From NCBI RefSeq assembly GCF_029623395.1, contig NZ_JAPYKK010000002.1, forward strand, positions 124,001 through 188,000: a DNA stretch of 64,000 nucleotides. Reading direction: 5' to 3'. Below, in pieces: positions 34,426-44,631 of the stretch; position 1 is the first letter of the stretch; every line of letters begins with the position of its first letter. Below the pieces are notes generated by a model. The model was not told the DNA's origin. It was given only the letters and a program-made list of their open reading frames with translations, and made no database searches. The DNA is from Sphingomonas echinoides. GTDB taxonomy: Bacteria > Pseudomonadota > Alphaproteobacteria > Sphingomonadales > Sphingomonadaceae. Made by a program: the position numbers and the translations under genes.

Positions 34426-35352
34426 TCACTGCGCAGCGCGGTTGCCTCCCGTCAAGGCGGCGGGTTCGGGGTTCGTCGTGGATGGCGCGGCGATGTTGAG
34501 CGCGCCGCCCGTTGCCGGGCCGCCACGCGCACCGCCAGCCGACGCCGCCGGAGCATCGGTTGCAGCAGGCGCCGGCTGCCCCCGCGCGATCAACGCAGCG
34601 GGATCGACCTTGACGTCCTTGATCGCGCGCTTGCCGTCGCCCAACGGGGCGATCGGCTGTCCGCCGACGGTCACGCGCAGCTTGTCGGGCCGGCCGACGT
34701 TGATCATCGGCCCAACCGCGTCGTCGGGCACCGTATAGGCCTCGCCCGGCGCGAGCGTCCCGATGTACAGAGTCTTGTTCGCGGAATCATAGACTTTCAG
34801 CCACACCTCGTCGGTCGCGGTCAGGACGACCGGTCCGTTTTTCGGCGTGGGGATCGGCGCGCTCGCCGGGGGTGCGACCGGGACCGTGCTAGCTATCGAC
34901 GGCGTGCTCAATGGCACGTTTTCCTCGCTACGGAAGAGATTGGTCCCATACCATAGCCCTGCGCCGATCAGCAGCAGAACCGCCGCGATGAGGGCGCCGA
35001 CCGCCAGGCCACGGCTCGGCCCGCGCGACGGTTCGACGATCTCATAGGCCTGATATTCGACCCGGCGCGGAGTAGTGGGCTTGTCGACCGCACCGCGAAT
35101 GTCCCGGCCGATCGACACTTCATCGACGCCGACTGCGCGGGCATACGCCTTGGCGAACCCGACCGAATAGGTGATCGACGGCAGCGCCGCGAAATTGGAG
35201 TCCTCGATCGCCTCCAATTGTCGAACGGGAATACGGGTGCGTGCAGCGACTTCAGCCAGGGAAAGTCCCATGGCCTCGCGCGCTTCACGCAACCGCTCCC
35301 CAGCTGTCTTGGGGAACAGCGTCGCCTCTTCCGGCGGTAACGGATCGGTCAT
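34426..35352 (-). CDS. RodZ-like HTH membrane protein
   Basis: The 308-residue protein has an N-terminal Xre-type helix-turn-helix (about 18-80, LREAREAMGLSLAEVAARTRIP shown here as MGLSLAEVAARTRIP). One membrane segment follows (about 115-135), and then a periplasmic DUF4115 domain (about 185-255). This is the RodZ architecture, linked to MreB and rod shape. mreB is not in the window, so the RodZ role is inferred from architecture. Confidence 0.85.
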   Translation of the reverse strand: MTDPLPPEEATLFPKTAGERLREAREAMGLSLAEVAARTRIPVRQLEAIEDSNFAALPSITYSVGFAKAYARAVGVDEVSIGRDIRGAVDKPTTPRRVEYQAYEIVEPSRGPSRGLAVGALIAAVLLLIGAGLWYGTNLFRSEENVPLSTPSIASTVPVAPPASAPIPTPKNGPVVLTATDEVWLKVYDSANKTLYIGTLAPGEAYTVPDDAVGPMINVGRPDKLRVTVGGQPIAPLGDGKRAIKDVKVDPAALIARGQPAPAATDAPAASAGGARGGPATGGALNIAAPSTTNPEPAALTGGNRAAQ

Positions 35353-35460
35353 GCAGTCCTCCGGCCGTACGGTTGCGCCCCAGGTGCGTCCGGCCCTCGC
35401 CCCCGTGTCTCACAAAGCGAGCCGGACAAGTCAACGCCTTGCGCGTCGACCATCGTGGCT

Positions 35461-37731
35461 TCACGCCAGTTCGACGCCGTGTTGCCTGGCCCATTCGGCA
35501 AGCGCGCCGCGCATGTCGCGCGGGGGAGCCGCCAGAAGCGTCGCCATATGCGCGGACAAGGCCGCACGGTCCAGCGTACGCACCATCGCCTTGATCGGCC
35601 CGACCGCGGCAGGCGTGATCGAAAGGCGTTCGATGCCGAGCCCGATCAATGCCATCGCCTCCAGCGGACGGCCGCCCATTTCGCCGCAGACCGTCAATTG
35701 CACCCCGGCGGCGCGGGTCGGTTCGACCAGACGCACGAGGAAGCGCAGGATCGCGCCGCTCAGCCAGTCGTAGCGTTCGGCAAGCTTCGGATTGGCCCGA
35801 TCGGCGGCGAACAGGAATTGCGTGAGGTCATTCGTGCCGACCGACAGGAACGAGATGTTGGGCAGCAGCAGATCGAGCTGTTCCGCAAGCGCGGGCACCT
35901 CCAGCATCGCCCCGTAGCGGATTTCCGAAGGCAGCTTCTTGTTCCGTGCGGACAGCCAGTCGCGCTGCGCTTCGAACAAAGCGCGCGCCTCGTCGAATTC
36001 CCATGGCTCGCTGACCATCGGAAACATGACGTTGAGCGTCCGCCCCGCCGCCGCCTCGAGCAGCGCGCGCGCCTGGACCTTCATCAGGCCGCCGCGTTCC
36101 AGCGCCAGCCGCAGCGCGCGCCAGCCCATCGCTGGGTTCTCCTCGTCGGCATCGGCTTTGTTGAGATAGGGCAGCGCTTTGTCACCACCGATGTCGACCG
36201 TCCGGAACACGACCGGACGATCCCCCGCCGCTTCCAGCACGTCACGGTACAACCGTTGCTGCCGCTCGCGCGAGGGAAGCGTCGCCGAAACCAGGAACTG
36301 GAATTCGGTGCGGAACAGTCCGATCCCGTCCGCGCCCGTCATGTCGAGCGCGGCAACGTCGTCGCGCAGGCCCGCATTGACCATCACCGTCAGTCGATGC
36401 CCATCCTTGGTGATGGGGGCCACGTTCTTGAGCGAGGCGAACACCGCACGGCGTTTCTGGCGAAGCTGGAGTGCGGTCTCGAACGCTTCTTCCATCGCCG
36501 AGGACGGACGCGCGAACACGTTGCCCGCGGTGACGTCGAGCAGCAACAGATCGCCCTCCCCGACCAAGCGCCGAATGTCGCGGACCCGACCGAGCACGGG
36601 CACCCCCATCGCGCGTGCAACGATCGTGACGTGCGCGGTGAGCGAGCCTTCCTCGAGGATCACGCCCTTCAGGCGGCGGCGATCATATTCGAGCAGCTCG
36701 GCGGGCCCGAGATTGCGCGCAATCAGGATCGTGTCCTGCCGCAGCCCCATTTGCGCGGCGGTACCCATTTGCCCCGAGACGATCCTGAGCAAGCGGTTCG
36801 ACAGATCCTCGAGATCGTGCATCCGGTCCGCGAGCAACGGATCGTCGATCTGCCGCATCCGCATCCGGGTGCGTTGCTGCACGCGTTCGATCGCCGCCTC
36901 GGCGGTCAACCCGCTGTCGATCGCTTCGTTGATGCGACGGCTCCAGCCTTCGTCATAGGCGAACATCTTGTAGGTCTCGAGGACCTCCTCATGCTCGCCG
37001 CCGCCGCCAAATTCGGCCTGACTCGCGAGCCGCTCGATCTGGTCGCGCATCTTGTCGAACGCGGCATAGACGCGATGGCGCTCGGCCTCGGCATCCTCGG
37101 CGACGGTGTGTTCGACATGGACGCGCGGCTGATGGAACACCGCGCAACCGCTGGCCATACCGTCGACCAGCTTGAGCCCGGCAATCCGCATCGGCGCGGT
37201 GGATTGCGGGCGCAGCGTTGCCGAACCGCTCGCATCGACCAGTTCGGCATTGGCGATGAGCTCGCTCAGCACCATCGCGACGGTCTGCAGCGCCTCGATC
37301 TCGACATCGTCGTAGCGGCGCGATTCGACGTGCTGGACGCACAGCACCCCGACCGCCCGTTCGCGCCGGATGATCGGCACCCCGGCAAAGCTATGGTAAC
37401 GATCCTCACCCGTTTCGGGGCGATAGACGAAGTCGGGATGCGACGCCGCCTCGTCGAGATTGAGCGTCTCGACCTGTTCGGCGATCGTGCCGACCAGCCC
37501 CTCGCCCAGCGACAGCTTGGTGACGTGTACCGCCTCCTGCGCGAGGCCGCGGGTCGCAAACAGTTCGAGGACACCCTCGCGCAGCAGGTAGATCGAGCAG
37601 ACCTCGCTCGCCATCGCTTCGCCGACGATCCCGACCACCGCGTTGAGCTTTGCCTGCGCAGGCGTACGCGACGCCATCACATCGTGGAGGCGGACGAGAA
37701 TTTCACGGGCGGAGGCGGCTGCGGTTGGCAT
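35461..37731 (-). CDS. ptsP: PEP-protein phosphotransferase PtsP (EI-Ntr)
   Basis: This is enzyme I of the nitrogen-related phosphotransferase system. The 756-residue protein has an N-terminal GAF domain (about 10-165), the phosphohistidine domain with active His367 in GSLTAHVT, and a C-terminal PEP-binding barrel (MSEPWEFDEAR-like segment, GTNDLTQFLFAADR). It phosphorylates NPr using PEP and senses nitrogen status through the GAF domain. NPr and EIIA genes are not in the window. Confidence 0.95.
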   Translation of the reverse strand: MPTAAASAREILVRLHDVMASRTPAQAKLNAVVGIVGEAMASEVCSIYLLREGVLELFATRGLAQEAVHVTKLSLGEGLVGTIAEQVETLNLDEAASHPDFVYRPETGEDRYHSFAGVPIIRRERAVGVLCVQHVESRRYDDVEIEALQTVAMVLSELIANAELVDASGSATLRPQSTAPMRIAGLKLVDGMASGCAVFHQPRVHVEHTVAEDAEAERHRVYAAFDKMRDQIERLASQAEFGGGGEHEEVLETYKMFAYDEGWSRRINEAIDSGLTAEAAIERVQQRTRMRMRQIDDPLLADRMHDLEDLSNRLLRIVSGQMGTAAQMGLRQDTILIARNLGPAELLEYDRRRLKGVILEEGSLTAHVTIVARAMGVPVLGRVRDIRRLVGEGDLLLLDVTAGNVFARPSSAMEEAFETALQLRQKRRAVFASLKNVAPITKDGHRLTVMVNAGLRDDVAALDMTGADGIGLFRTEFQFLVSATLPSRERQQRLYRDVLEAAGDRPVVFRTVDIGGDKALPYLNKADADEENPAMGWRALRLALERGGLMKVQARALLEAAAGRTLNVMFPMVSEPWEFDEARALFEAQRDWLSARNKKLPSEIRYGAMLEVPALAEQLDLLLPNISFLSVGTNDLTQFLFAADRANPKLAERYDWLSGAILRFLVRLVEPTRAAGVQLTVCGEMGGRPLEAMALIGLGIERLSITPAAVGPIKAMVRTLDRAALSAHMATLLAAPPRDMRGALAEWARQHGVELA

Positions 37732-37800
37732 GAGATGGCGCTAACAGATTGCAGCGGTGGGTTCCATCTTGCGCCGCACAAGAGAATCGCGGGCGCGGTG

Positions 37801-38823
37801 TCAGCTGTCGAACAGGCTTTCCTGACTCCCCGCCGGCGGATTGAGCCCGAGGTGCTTCCACCCGCCCGCGTTGAGGCACCGCCCCCGCGCGGTCCGTGCG
37901 ATCAGGCCGAGCTGGATGAGGTACGGCTCGATCACTTCCTCGACCGTGTCGCGCGGTTCGCTCAGGCCCGCCGCGAGGGTTTCCACGCCGACCGGGCCAC
38001 CGCGATAGATGTCCGCGATCATCATGAGATAGCGTCGGTCCATCGCGTCGAGCCCGAGCTTGTCGACTTCCAGCCGATTGAGCGCGCGGTCGGCGGCGGT
38101 CGCATCGACACTGTCCTGCCCGGCGGCATGCGCGAAGTCGCGGACGCGGCGGAGCAGTCGCCCCGCGATCCGCGGCGTGCCGCGCGACCGGCGCGCGACT
38201 TCGGTCGCGCCCTCGGGCGTGATCGCGAGACCGAGCAGTCCCGCCGCGCGCGTCACGACCCGCGTCAGTTCCTCGACGGTGTAGAAGGACAGCCGCACCG
38301 GGATACCGAAACGGTCGCGCAGCGGCGTGGTCAGCAGCCCCTGCCGCGTCGTCGCCCCGACCAGCGTGAAGCGCGGCAGATCGATCCGCACGCTCCGCGC
38401 ACTCGGCCCTTCGCCAATCATCAGGTCGAGCGCGCGGTCCTCCATCGCAGGATAGAGGACTTCTTCGACCGCGGGCTGAAGGCGGTGGATTTCGTCGATG
38501 AACAGCACGTCGCCGTCCTCGAGATTGGTCAGCAGCGCCGCGAGATCGCCCGATTTCGCGATCACCGGGCCGGAGGTGGCGCGGAACCCGACTCCCATCT
38601 CGCGCGCGATGATCTGCGCGAGCGTCGTCTTGCCCAGCCCCGGCGGCCCGAAGAACAGCACGTGATCCAGCGCATCGCCCCGCGCCCGTGCGGCCGCGAT
38701 GAAAACGCGCAGGTTCTCGCGCGCCGCCTTCTGCCCGACGAAATCGTCGAGCGATTTGGGGCGCAACGCGGCGTCGACGTCCTCGGGCGTGCGGGCAGCG
38801 GTGAGGATGCGGTCTTCGGTCAT
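37801..38823 (-). CDS. ruvB: Holliday junction helicase RuvB
   Basis: An AAA+ motor that drives branch migration with RuvA. The 340-residue protein has Walker A GPPGLGKT (59-66), Walker [10 protein letters not shown] and the sensor segment GATTRQGLL. It is separated from ruvA by an opposite-strand dehydrogenase gene, with which it shares a 53-base divergent promoter region. Confidence 0.97.
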   Translation of the reverse strand: MTEDRILTAARTPEDVDAALRPKSLDDFVGQKAARENLRVFIAAARARGDALDHVLFFGPPGLGKTTLAQIIAREMGVGFRATSGPVIAKSGDLAALLTNLEDGDVLFIDEIHRLQPAVEEVLYPAMEDRALDLMIGEGPSARSVRIDLPRFTLVGATTRQGLLTTPLRDRFGIPVRLSFYTVEELTRVVTRAAGLLGLAITPEGATEVARRSRGTPRIAGRLLRRVRDFAHAAGQDSVDATAADRALNRLEVDKLGLDAMDRRYLMMIADIYRGGPVGVETLAAGLSEPRDTVEEVIEPYLIQLGLIARTARGRCLNAGGWKHLGLNPPAGSQESLFDS

Positions 38824-38876
38824 GGCACGGCGATAGCGCGCGGTGGCTGGGCGGAGCAAGGTACAGCGGCTAAGGC

Positions 38877-39782
38877 ATGACGATGGCTGACCTTCCCGAC
38901 CTGTACCTCGTTGCCGACATGGCGCCCGATCTGGTCGCTGCGTTGGAGCAGCGCTTCACGGTCCACCGTGGCAATCCGCCCGTGACGACGCGGGCGATCT
39001 GCGGCGGGGGAAGCAGTGTGGTGGACGCGGCGCTGATCGATCGACTCCCGGCGCTGGAAATCATCGCGATCAACGGCGTGGGGTATGACGGGATTGACCT
39101 GGCCGCAGCGAAGGCGCGTCGGGTTCGCGTGACCAACACGCCCGACGTGCTGACAGATGACGTCGCCGACCTTGCGATCGGCCTGTGGCTCGCGATCGAA
39201 CGGCGGATTGCCGCGAACGACGCCGCCGTCCGCGAGGGTAGCTGGAATGTCCCGCTGGCCCGCCGCGCGAGTGGGCGCAAGGTCGGTATTTTCGGGCTGG
39301 GGCGGATCGGCGCCGCGATCGCGCGGCGGGCCGAGCCATTCGGCGGTGACATCCTCTACACCGCGCGCAGCCAGAAGCCGGTCGCGTGGAGGTTCCTGCC
39401 CGATATCACGACGCTTGCCGCCGCCTGCGACGTGCTGATCCTCGCTGCTCCGGGTGGGGCGGGGACGCAGGGAATCGTGGATGCCGCGGTGCTGGCGGCG
39501 CTGGGCGGCGACGGCGTGCTGGTCAACGTTGCGCGCGGCAGCCTGGTCGATCAGGAAGCTCTCGTCGCCGCACTGGAGACCGGCGGGATCGCAGGCGCCG
39601 GGATCGATGTGTTCGCGGACGAACCCTTTGCGCCGGATGCGTTAAAGACCATGCCCAACGTGGTCCTGTCGCCGCATCAAGGGAGCGCCACGGTCGAGAC
39701 GCGCGGCGCAATGGCGGCGCTGGTGATCGCCAATCTCGACGCGCATCTGGCGGATGCGCCGTTGCCGAGCGCCGTGGTGTAG
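38877..39782 (+). CDS. D-2-hydroxyacid dehydrogenase
   Basis: An NAD(P)-dependent oxidoreductase of the hydroxypyruvate/glyoxylate reductase type. The 301-residue protein has the Rossmann motif [16 protein letters not shown], the substrate-binding Arg in [14 protein letters not shown] and the catalytic His in LSPHQGSAT. It lies between ruvB and ruvA on the opposite strand. An ATG six bases in is an alternative start. Exact substrate is not evident. Confidence 0.9.
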   Translation: MTMADLPDLYLVADMAPDLVAALEQRFTVHRGNPPVTTRAICGGGSSVVDAALIDRLPALEIIAINGVGYDGIDLAAAKARRVRVTNTPDVLTDDVADLAIGLWLAIERRIAANDAAVREGSWNVPLARRASGRKVGIFGLGRIGAAIARRAEPFGGDILYTARSQKPVAWRFLPDITTLAAACDVLILAAPGGAGTQGIVDAAVLAALGGDGVLVNVARGSLVDQEALVAALETGGIAGAGIDVFADEPFAPDALKTMPNVVLSPHQGSATVETRGAMAALVIANLDAHLADAPLPSAVV

Positions 39783-39798
39783 CGCGGCCGCGCCGAGC

Positions 39799-40395
39799 CT
39801 ATTTCGCCGCCTTGCGGAGCGCCAGGCGCACCAATGCGTCGAGTGTTGCGCCCTTGCCGAGTTCCTCTTCCGCCGCCGCGACAGCGCTGCTTGCTTCGGC
39901 GGGGCGGAAACCGAGGTTGAGCAGCGCCGATACCGCATCCGCGCCCGCGCCGACCGGGGCGACCATCCCGCCCCCGCCGCTGCCGAGCGCGATGCCGCCG
40001 GTCTTGTCCTTGAGTTCGCGAACGATCCGCTCGGCGAGCTTGGGGCCGACGCCGTTGGCGCGCGCGACCATCGCCTTGTCCTGCGCGGCGATCGCACGGA
40101 CCAGATCGGTGGGTTCGAGCGCCGACAGGATCGCGAGCGCAACCCGTGCGCCGACACCCTGCACGCCGGTCAGCAGGCGAAACCAGTCGCGTTCCGAGGC
40201 ACTTGCGAAGCCGACGAGGCGGATGAAATCCTCGGCGACCAGCATTTCGGTGTGGAGCATGACCGGCTCGCCAACCGGGCCGATCGCCGAGAGGGTCCGC
40301 GACGATGCCCCGACAAGATAGCCGACCCCGCCGACGTCGATCACCGCATGGTCGAGATCGGTTGCGCTGAGGACGCCGCGCAGGTGCGCGATCAT
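39799..40395 (-). CDS. ruvA: Holliday junction DNA helicase subunit RuvA
   Basis: It binds four-way junctions and loads RuvB. The 198-residue protein starts [20 protein letters not shown], has the helix-hairpin-helix segments [17 protein letters not shown] and [13 protein letters not shown], and a C-terminal domain that contacts RuvB. ruvC lies 112 bases upstream. Confidence 0.96.
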   Translation of the reverse strand: MIAHLRGVLSATDLDHAVIDVGGVGYLVGASSRTLSAIGPVGEPVMLHTEMLVAEDFIRLVGFASASERDWFRLLTGVQGVGARVALAILSALEPTDLVRAIAAQDKAMVARANGVGPKLAERIVRELKDKTGGIALGSGGGGMVAPVGAGADAVSALLNLGFRPAEASSAVAAAEEELGKGATLDALVRLALRKAAK

Positions 40396-40507
40396 CGCAG
40401 AGCCGCGCTTGGCGGGGTCGCACTTGGCGCTGACGTCACGGGAGCTCCCTTCTTGTTCGGCTTGGAGCCGGTACGTACCCGGAACGGCGCAGCACGGGAA
40501 AGCGAAA

Positions 40508-40993
40508 TCAGGGGATGCGCCGCGCGCTTGCCATGTGGTGCGCGTGGCAGATCGCGACCGCGAGCGCATCGGCTGCGTCCGCGCCGTCGATCTTCACGCC
40601 AGGGAGCAAGCGCGAGACCATCGCGTGGACCTGCGCTTTTTCGGCGTTTCCGACACCGACTACCGCTTTTTTGACCAGGGTTGCGGCATATTCGCCCACG
40701 TCGAGACCGACTCTTGCGCCCGCACATAGCACAACGCCGCGCGCCTGACCGAGCTTGAGTGTGCTTTGCGGGTTGGAATTGACGAACACTTCCTCGACCG
40801 CACAGGCGTCGGGCTTGTGATCGACGATGAGCGCGGCAAGCATCGCGTCAAGGTGCGCGAGGCGGCGCGGGAGCGGGGCAGCGGTGTCGGTCTTGAGGCG
40901 ACCGTTGGCGACGTGGCTCAGGCGGTTGCCCTCGGCGCGGATCAGGCCCCAGCCGGTGGTGCCGAGGCCGGGGTCTAGGCCTAGGATCAGCAT
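40508..40993 (-). CDS. ruvC: Crossover junction endodeoxyribonuclease RuvC
   Basis: It resolves Holliday junctions by paired nicks. The 161-residue protein carries the acidic active site: Asp7 (LGLDPG), the Glu pair in CAVEEVFV, and the C-terminal [12 protein letters not shown]. The ATG at 40993 gives the usual start; ten upstream residues of the longer frame are not conserved. Confidence 0.96.
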   Translation of the reverse strand: MLILGLDPGLGTTGWGLIRAEGNRLSHVANGRLKTDTAAPLPRRLAHLDAMLAALIVDHKPDACAVEEVFVNSNPQSTLKLGQARGVVLCAGARVGLDVGEYAATLVKKAVVGVGNAEKAQVHAMVSRLLPGVKIDGADAADALAVAICHAHHMASARRIP

Positions 40994-41013
40994 TTTTGGC
41001 TGGGAGAAGAGGG

Positions 41014-41290
41014 TTTCACGCAAAGGCGCGAAGCCGCGAAGGAAGAAGGCTTTGGGACTGTCATTGGTTTGGCCGGGTCAAGGAAGGGGTTCTCGCACAA
41101 AGCCACAAAGCCACAAAGATTGAAGGTAGGGAAGTGATTCAAGAACCGCCCCTTCCCTCGCCGTCTCGAGCATCACCGGGGTTCAATCCTCCGCTTCGCG
41201 GAACTGGCGGCAGGAAATACCGGGGCGAGCCCGTCGCGCCGGGAGACATGAACTTCTTCTTTTCGCGGCTTTGCGGCTTTGCGTGATAAA
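41014..41290. repeat. Palindromic element with 35-base inverted ends
   Basis: The left end (41014-41048, starting TTTCACGCAAAGGCGCG) and the right end (41253-41290, which reads TTATCACGCAAAGCCGC on the minus strand) are near-identical inverted repeats containing CACGCAAAG and AAGCCGCGAA motifs. The interior has more CACAAAG copies. It looks like a MITE or paired REP-type element. No coding capacity. Confidence 0.55.
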
Positions 41291-41333
41291 TCCTTACTTA
41301 GGCCAGTCTCCGTGAGACACTGCCCCACCCCAA

Positions 41334-41355
41334 CCCCTCCCCTGAAGGGGAGGGG
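41334..41355 (+). terminator. Strong hairpin downstream of yebC
   Basis: CCCCTCCCC and GGGGAGGGG form a perfect 9-base-pair stem with a TGAA tetraloop, followed by CTTTT on the plus strand. It lies 15 bases after the yebC stop, which is on the minus strand; on that strand the T-run is absent, so termination of yebC is possible but not certain. Confidence 0.5.
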
Positions 41356-41369
41356 CTTTTAGGGAAGGA

Positions 41370-42113
41370 TTAGCCGAGCTTCTCGAGGATCGCGTCGGAC
41401 ACTTCGTAATTGCCCCAGACCGTCTGCACGTCGTCATCGTCGTCGAGAACGTCAATCAGCTTGAACAGCGTTGCCGCATCGTCCTCGCCGACTTCGACCA
41501 TCGTCTGCGGACGCCACGCGAGCTTGGCGCCCTCGGGCTCGCCGAGCACCGGGGTCAGCGCCGTCACGACTTCGTGGAGCGATTCGTTCGAGGTCCAGAT
41601 CTCATGACCCTCGTCGCTCGACTGGACGTCCTCGGCACCGGCTTCCAGCGCTGCCTCGAACACCTTCTCGGAATCGCCCGCCGACGCCGGATAGGAAATC
41701 AGCCCCATCCGGTCGAACGCATGGCTGACCGAGCCCGACGCGCCGAGATTGCCACCGTTCTTGGCCATGCCGGTGCGGACGTTGGTCGCGGTGCGGTTGC
41801 GGTTGTCAGTGAGCGCCTCGATGATCAGCGAGACGCCGCCGGGACCGAAGCCCTCGTAGCGGATTTCCTCGTAATTCTCGGTATCGCCCTTCGATGCCTT
41901 GTCGACCGCGCGCTGGATATTGTCCTTGGGCATCGACTGCGCCTTGGCGGCGTTGATCGCCATGCGCAGACGCGGGTTCATGTCCGGATCGGGCAGGCCC
42001 ATCTTCGCCGCGACGGTGATTTCGCGGCTGAGCTTGGAGAACATGCCCGAGCGCTTCTTATCCTGCGCACCCTTGCGGTACATGATGTTCTTGTATTTGG
42101 AATGGCCTGCCAT
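41370..42113 (-). CDS. yebC: YebC/PmpR family protein
   Basis: The 247-residue protein starts [20 protein letters not shown] and has the family segments [28 protein letters not shown] and [14 protein letters not shown]. YebC proteins act as transcriptional regulators, and some are reported to relieve ribosome stalling at proline stretches. Standard length. Confidence 0.95.
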   Translation of the reverse strand: MAGHSKYKNIMYRKGAQDKKRSGMFSKLSREITVAAKMGLPDPDMNPRLRMAINAAKAQSMPKDNIQRAVDKASKGDTENYEEIRYEGFGPGGVSLIIEALTDNRNRTATNVRTGMAKNGGNLGASGSVSHAFDRMGLISYPASAGDSEKVFEAALEAGAEDVQSSDEGHEIWTSNESLHEVVTALTPVLGEPEGAKLAWRPQTMVEVGEDDAATLFKLIDVLDDDDDVQTVWGNYEVSDAILEKLG

Positions 42114-42134
42114 GGGTCTCTCTGCTTTGCCTGC

Positions 42135-42232
42135 GCGTCATCCCGGCGCCTGGGCCGGGATCCATCCTATCCTGTGCCCCATCGCATACCGTCCGGGGCG
42201 AAGTGGATGCTGGAACAAGTCCGGCATGACGG
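42135..42232. repeat. Dispersed palindromic repeat, copy 1
   Basis: The left half begins CGTCATCCCGGCGCCTGGG and ends GGATCCATCC. The right half reads GTGGATGCTGGAACAAGT then CCGGCATGACGG. The two halves are inverted relative to each other and each can form its own hairpin. The same design occurs at 61593-61685. Confidence 0.6.
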
Positions 42233-42255
42233 CAAGAGTGTAGGTCGGTCGGCGC

Positions 42256-42495
42256 TTACGCCAGGCCGAGCGCCTGCTTGTAGGTTTCGAGCAGCATTTC
42301 CGCCTCGTCGCGGTGATGCTTTTCCATCTTGCGCAGGCGCACGATGGTGCGGATCGTCTTGACGTCGAACCCGGTCGACTTGGCTTCGCCGTAAACGTCC
42401 TTGATGTCGTCCGCGATGCCCTTTTTCTCTTCCTCGAGGCGCTCGATGCGCTCGATGAGAAGGCGTAGCTGGTCGGCGGCGATGGTCTCGCTCAT
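42256..42495 (-). CDS. gapR: DUF2312 / GapR-like nucleoid protein
   Basis: The 79-residue protein is almost entirely helical, with the DUF2312 core [33 protein letters not shown] and [11 protein letters not shown]. In Caulobacter GapR binds overtwisted AT-rich DNA ahead of forks and is needed for replication and segregation. Length matches closely. Confidence 0.93.
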   Translation of the reverse strand: MSETIAADQLRLLIERIERLEEEKKGIADDIKDVYGEAKSTGFDVKTIRTIVRLRKMEKHHRDEAEMLLETYKQALGLA

Positions 42496-42701
42496 GAAAA
42501 GTCCCCTGCAAACAGATCGTGGACCATCCGTCCCGAACAGGGGCCGGGCGGCGTCGGGGCGTATCGGGGGCGCCGCGCTGGATCAGCGGGCACTTTGCGA
42601 TACGCCGGATCGACACGCTCGGTGGCGGTTCAGGGCGAATGGCGGTGGACGCGGGCCTTACCCATCCGCGGCCCCCGCGTCACCCCCCTGCCCGCCTCCG
42701 C

Positions 42702-42998
42702 TCATGCATTCTTGGCGACGCTGTCCTTCATCCGCTGCAACTGCTCCGGTGTCGCGTCGCCCTGGTGGTGCGTCTTCCACTCGGAATAGGGCATGCCGTA
42801 GATCGTCTCGCGCGCCGCATCCTTATCAAGATTGCCGTGCGATGCTTCCTGCACCCAATCCGACAGGCAGTTGCGGCAGAACCCCGCCAGCCCCATCAGA
42901 TCGACGTTCTGTGCATCGTCGCGGTGGCGCAGGTGGAGCACCAGCCGACGGAAAGCTGCCGCCGCCACCGAATCATCAAGTTGGTTCAAATCGCTCAT
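42702..42998 (-). CDS. DUF1244 protein
   Basis: A 98-residue cytoplasmic protein with AAFRRLVLHLRHRDDAQNVDLM, shown as LVLHLRHRDDAQNVDLM, and GLAGFCRNCLSDWV, YGMPYSEWK. This matches the DUF1244 family, common in proteobacteria and without a known reaction. The Cys-Arg-Asn-Cys pair may bind metal. Divergent from pyk with an 83-base gap. Confidence 0.9.
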   Translation of the reverse strand: MSDLNQLDDSVAAAAFRRLVLHLRHRDDAQNVDLMGLAGFCRNCLSDWVQEASHGNLDKDAARETIYGMPYSEWKTHHQGDATPEQLQRMKDSVAKNA

Positions 42999-43081
42999 TC
43001 CGCTCGCTCCAAAGGTTGATCGTGCGCAGATAGGGGTTAGAGCGGCACGCGCAACGCCACTCCCCAGGGCAAGGACATTCC

Positions 43082-44536
43082 ATGACAAAGGCCATCAGCC
43101 CCCGCGCACGCAAAGTCCGCATTCTCGCGACGCTCGGGCCAGCAAGCAGCACTCCCGAAATGATCGCGACGCTGTTCGAAGCGGGCGCCGACGCGTTCCG
43201 CGTCAACATGAGCCACGGCGACCAGCAATCGAAGATCGCGGTGATCCAGGCGATCCGCGCGCTCGAAAAGACCTACAACCGTCCCTCGACCATCCTTGCG
43301 GACCTGCAGGGACCAAAGCTGCGCGTCGGCAAGTTCGAAGGCGGGCGGGTCGAACTGGTCACCGGCAGCAGCTTCACGCTCGACCGCGATCCGACACCAG
43401 GCGACGCGACCCGCGTCGAACTGCCGCATCGCGAGATCTTCGAGGCGATCGAGCCGGGCGCGCGCCTGCTGCTCGACGACGGCAAGCTCGTGCTGCGCGT
43501 GACGAGCCATACGGTCGACACGATCGTGACCGACGTCGTCGTCGGCGGTGCGCTTTCGAACAACAAGGGGCTGAACGTTCCGGACGTCGTGCTGCCGATG
43601 GCCGCGCTGACCGAGAAGGATCGCAGCGATCTCGCGTTCGCGGTCGACCAGGGTGTCGACTGGATCGCGCTCAGCTTCGTTCAGCGGCCCGAGGATCTTG
43701 CTGAGGCGCGCAAGCTGATCGGCGGCAAGACCGCGCTGCTTGCCAAGATCGAGAAGCCTTCGGCAATCGAGCGGCTCGAGGAAATCGTCGAGGCGTGCGA
43801 CGGCGTGATGGTCGCGCGCGGCGATCTCGGCGTCGAACTGCCGCCCGAGAGTGTCCCGCCGCTGCAGAAGCGAATCATCGAAGTGTCGCGCCGGCTTGGC
43901 CGCCCGGTCGTGGTCGCGACGCAGATGCTCGAATCGATGATCTCCTCGCCTTCGCCGACTCGCGCAGAAGTGTCCGACGTTGCGACCGCGATCTATGACG
44001 GCGCGGATGCGATCATGCTCTCGGCGGAAAGTGCCGCCGGCGCATGGCCGAAGGAATCGGTCGCGATGATGAACGCGATCGGCGAGGCGGTCGAGAAGGA
44101 CCCGACGCACGGCGACCGGATCCACTTCACCGTCATCCATTCGGACCCAACCACCGCCGACGCGCTGTCGGAAGCTGCCAAGAACATTGCGCATACGGTG
44201 GATGCGGCAGCGATCATCTGCTTTACCGCCTCGGGCTCGACCGCGCGCCGCGTCGCGCGCGAGCGGCCGGGCGTGCCGCTAATGGTGCTGACCCCCAACA
44301 TCGAGACTGCGCGGCGTGCCGGCCTCCTTTGGGGCGCCTATGCGGTCCACACCAAGGACGTCGATTCGTTCGAGGCGATGGTGGCCAAGGCCAAGCGCAT
44401 GGCGCTGCGGCACAAGCTGGCGAAGGCCGGCGACCGCGTGATCATCATCGCGGGTGTACCGTTCAAGACGCCGGGATCGACCAACGTGCTTCACGTGGTG
44501 CGGATCGTCGGCGATGAGCTGAAGGATTACGGCTGA
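43082..44536 (+). CDS. pyk: Pyruvate kinase
   Basis: It makes pyruvate and ATP from PEP and ADP. The 484-residue protein has RILATLGPASS, VNMSHGD, ILADLQGPKLRVG, the active-site block LAKIEKPSAIERLEEI and MVARGDLGVELP. The C-terminal domain is complete. A terminator hairpin follows directly. Confidence 0.97.
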   Translation: MTKAISPRARKVRILATLGPASSTPEMIATLFEAGADAFRVNMSHGDQQSKIAVIQAIRALEKTYNRPSTILADLQGPKLRVGKFEGGRVELVTGSSFTLDRDPTPGDATRVELPHREIFEAIEPGARLLLDDGKLVLRVTSHTVDTIVTDVVVGGALSNNKGLNVPDVVLPMAALTEKDRSDLAFAVDQGVDWIALSFVQRPEDLAEARKLIGGKTALLAKIEKPSAIERLEEIVEACDGVMVARGDLGVELPPESVPPLQKRIIEVSRRLGRPVVVATQMLESMISSPSPTRAEVSDVATAIYDGADAIMLSAESAAGAWPKESVAMMNAIGEAVEKDPTHGDRIHFTVIHSDPTTADALSEAAKNIAHTVDAAAIICFTASGSTARRVARERPGVPLMVLTPNIETARRAGLLWGAYAVHTKDVDSFEAMVAKAKRMALRHKLAKAGDRVIIIAGVPFKTPGSTNVLHVVRIVGDELKDYG

Positions 44537-44543
44537 TTTCGGT

Positions 44544-44566
44544 AACCCCGGGCCTGTCCCGGGGTT
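44544..44566 (+). terminator. Hairpin after pyk
   Basis: AACCCCGGG and CCCGGGGTT form a 9-base-pair stem with a five-base loop, starting eight bases after the pyk stop. There is no T-run; the stem alone is strong. Confidence 0.5.
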
Positions 44567-44631
44567 CACCCTCGCGCGCACCTACCTACCGCGCTGGTGC
44601 TCCTGCCCAGGCGGGAGCGCGACGCTTCAAA

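Larger units (their letters stand above)
40994..41369. other. 376-base intergenic region with repeats
   Basis: Between ruvC and yebC, which run in the same direction. Contains an element with inverted ends (41014-41290), a short CACAAAGC direct repeat around 41095-41120, a small palindrome GTCTC-CGT-GAGAC near 41306, and a strong hairpin at 41334-41355. No gene. Confidence 0.6.

Noticed and set aside
35455..38880. 1141-codon open frame opposite ptsP and ruvB
   Set aside because: Compositional shadow spanning two known genes and their gap; no protein-like features.
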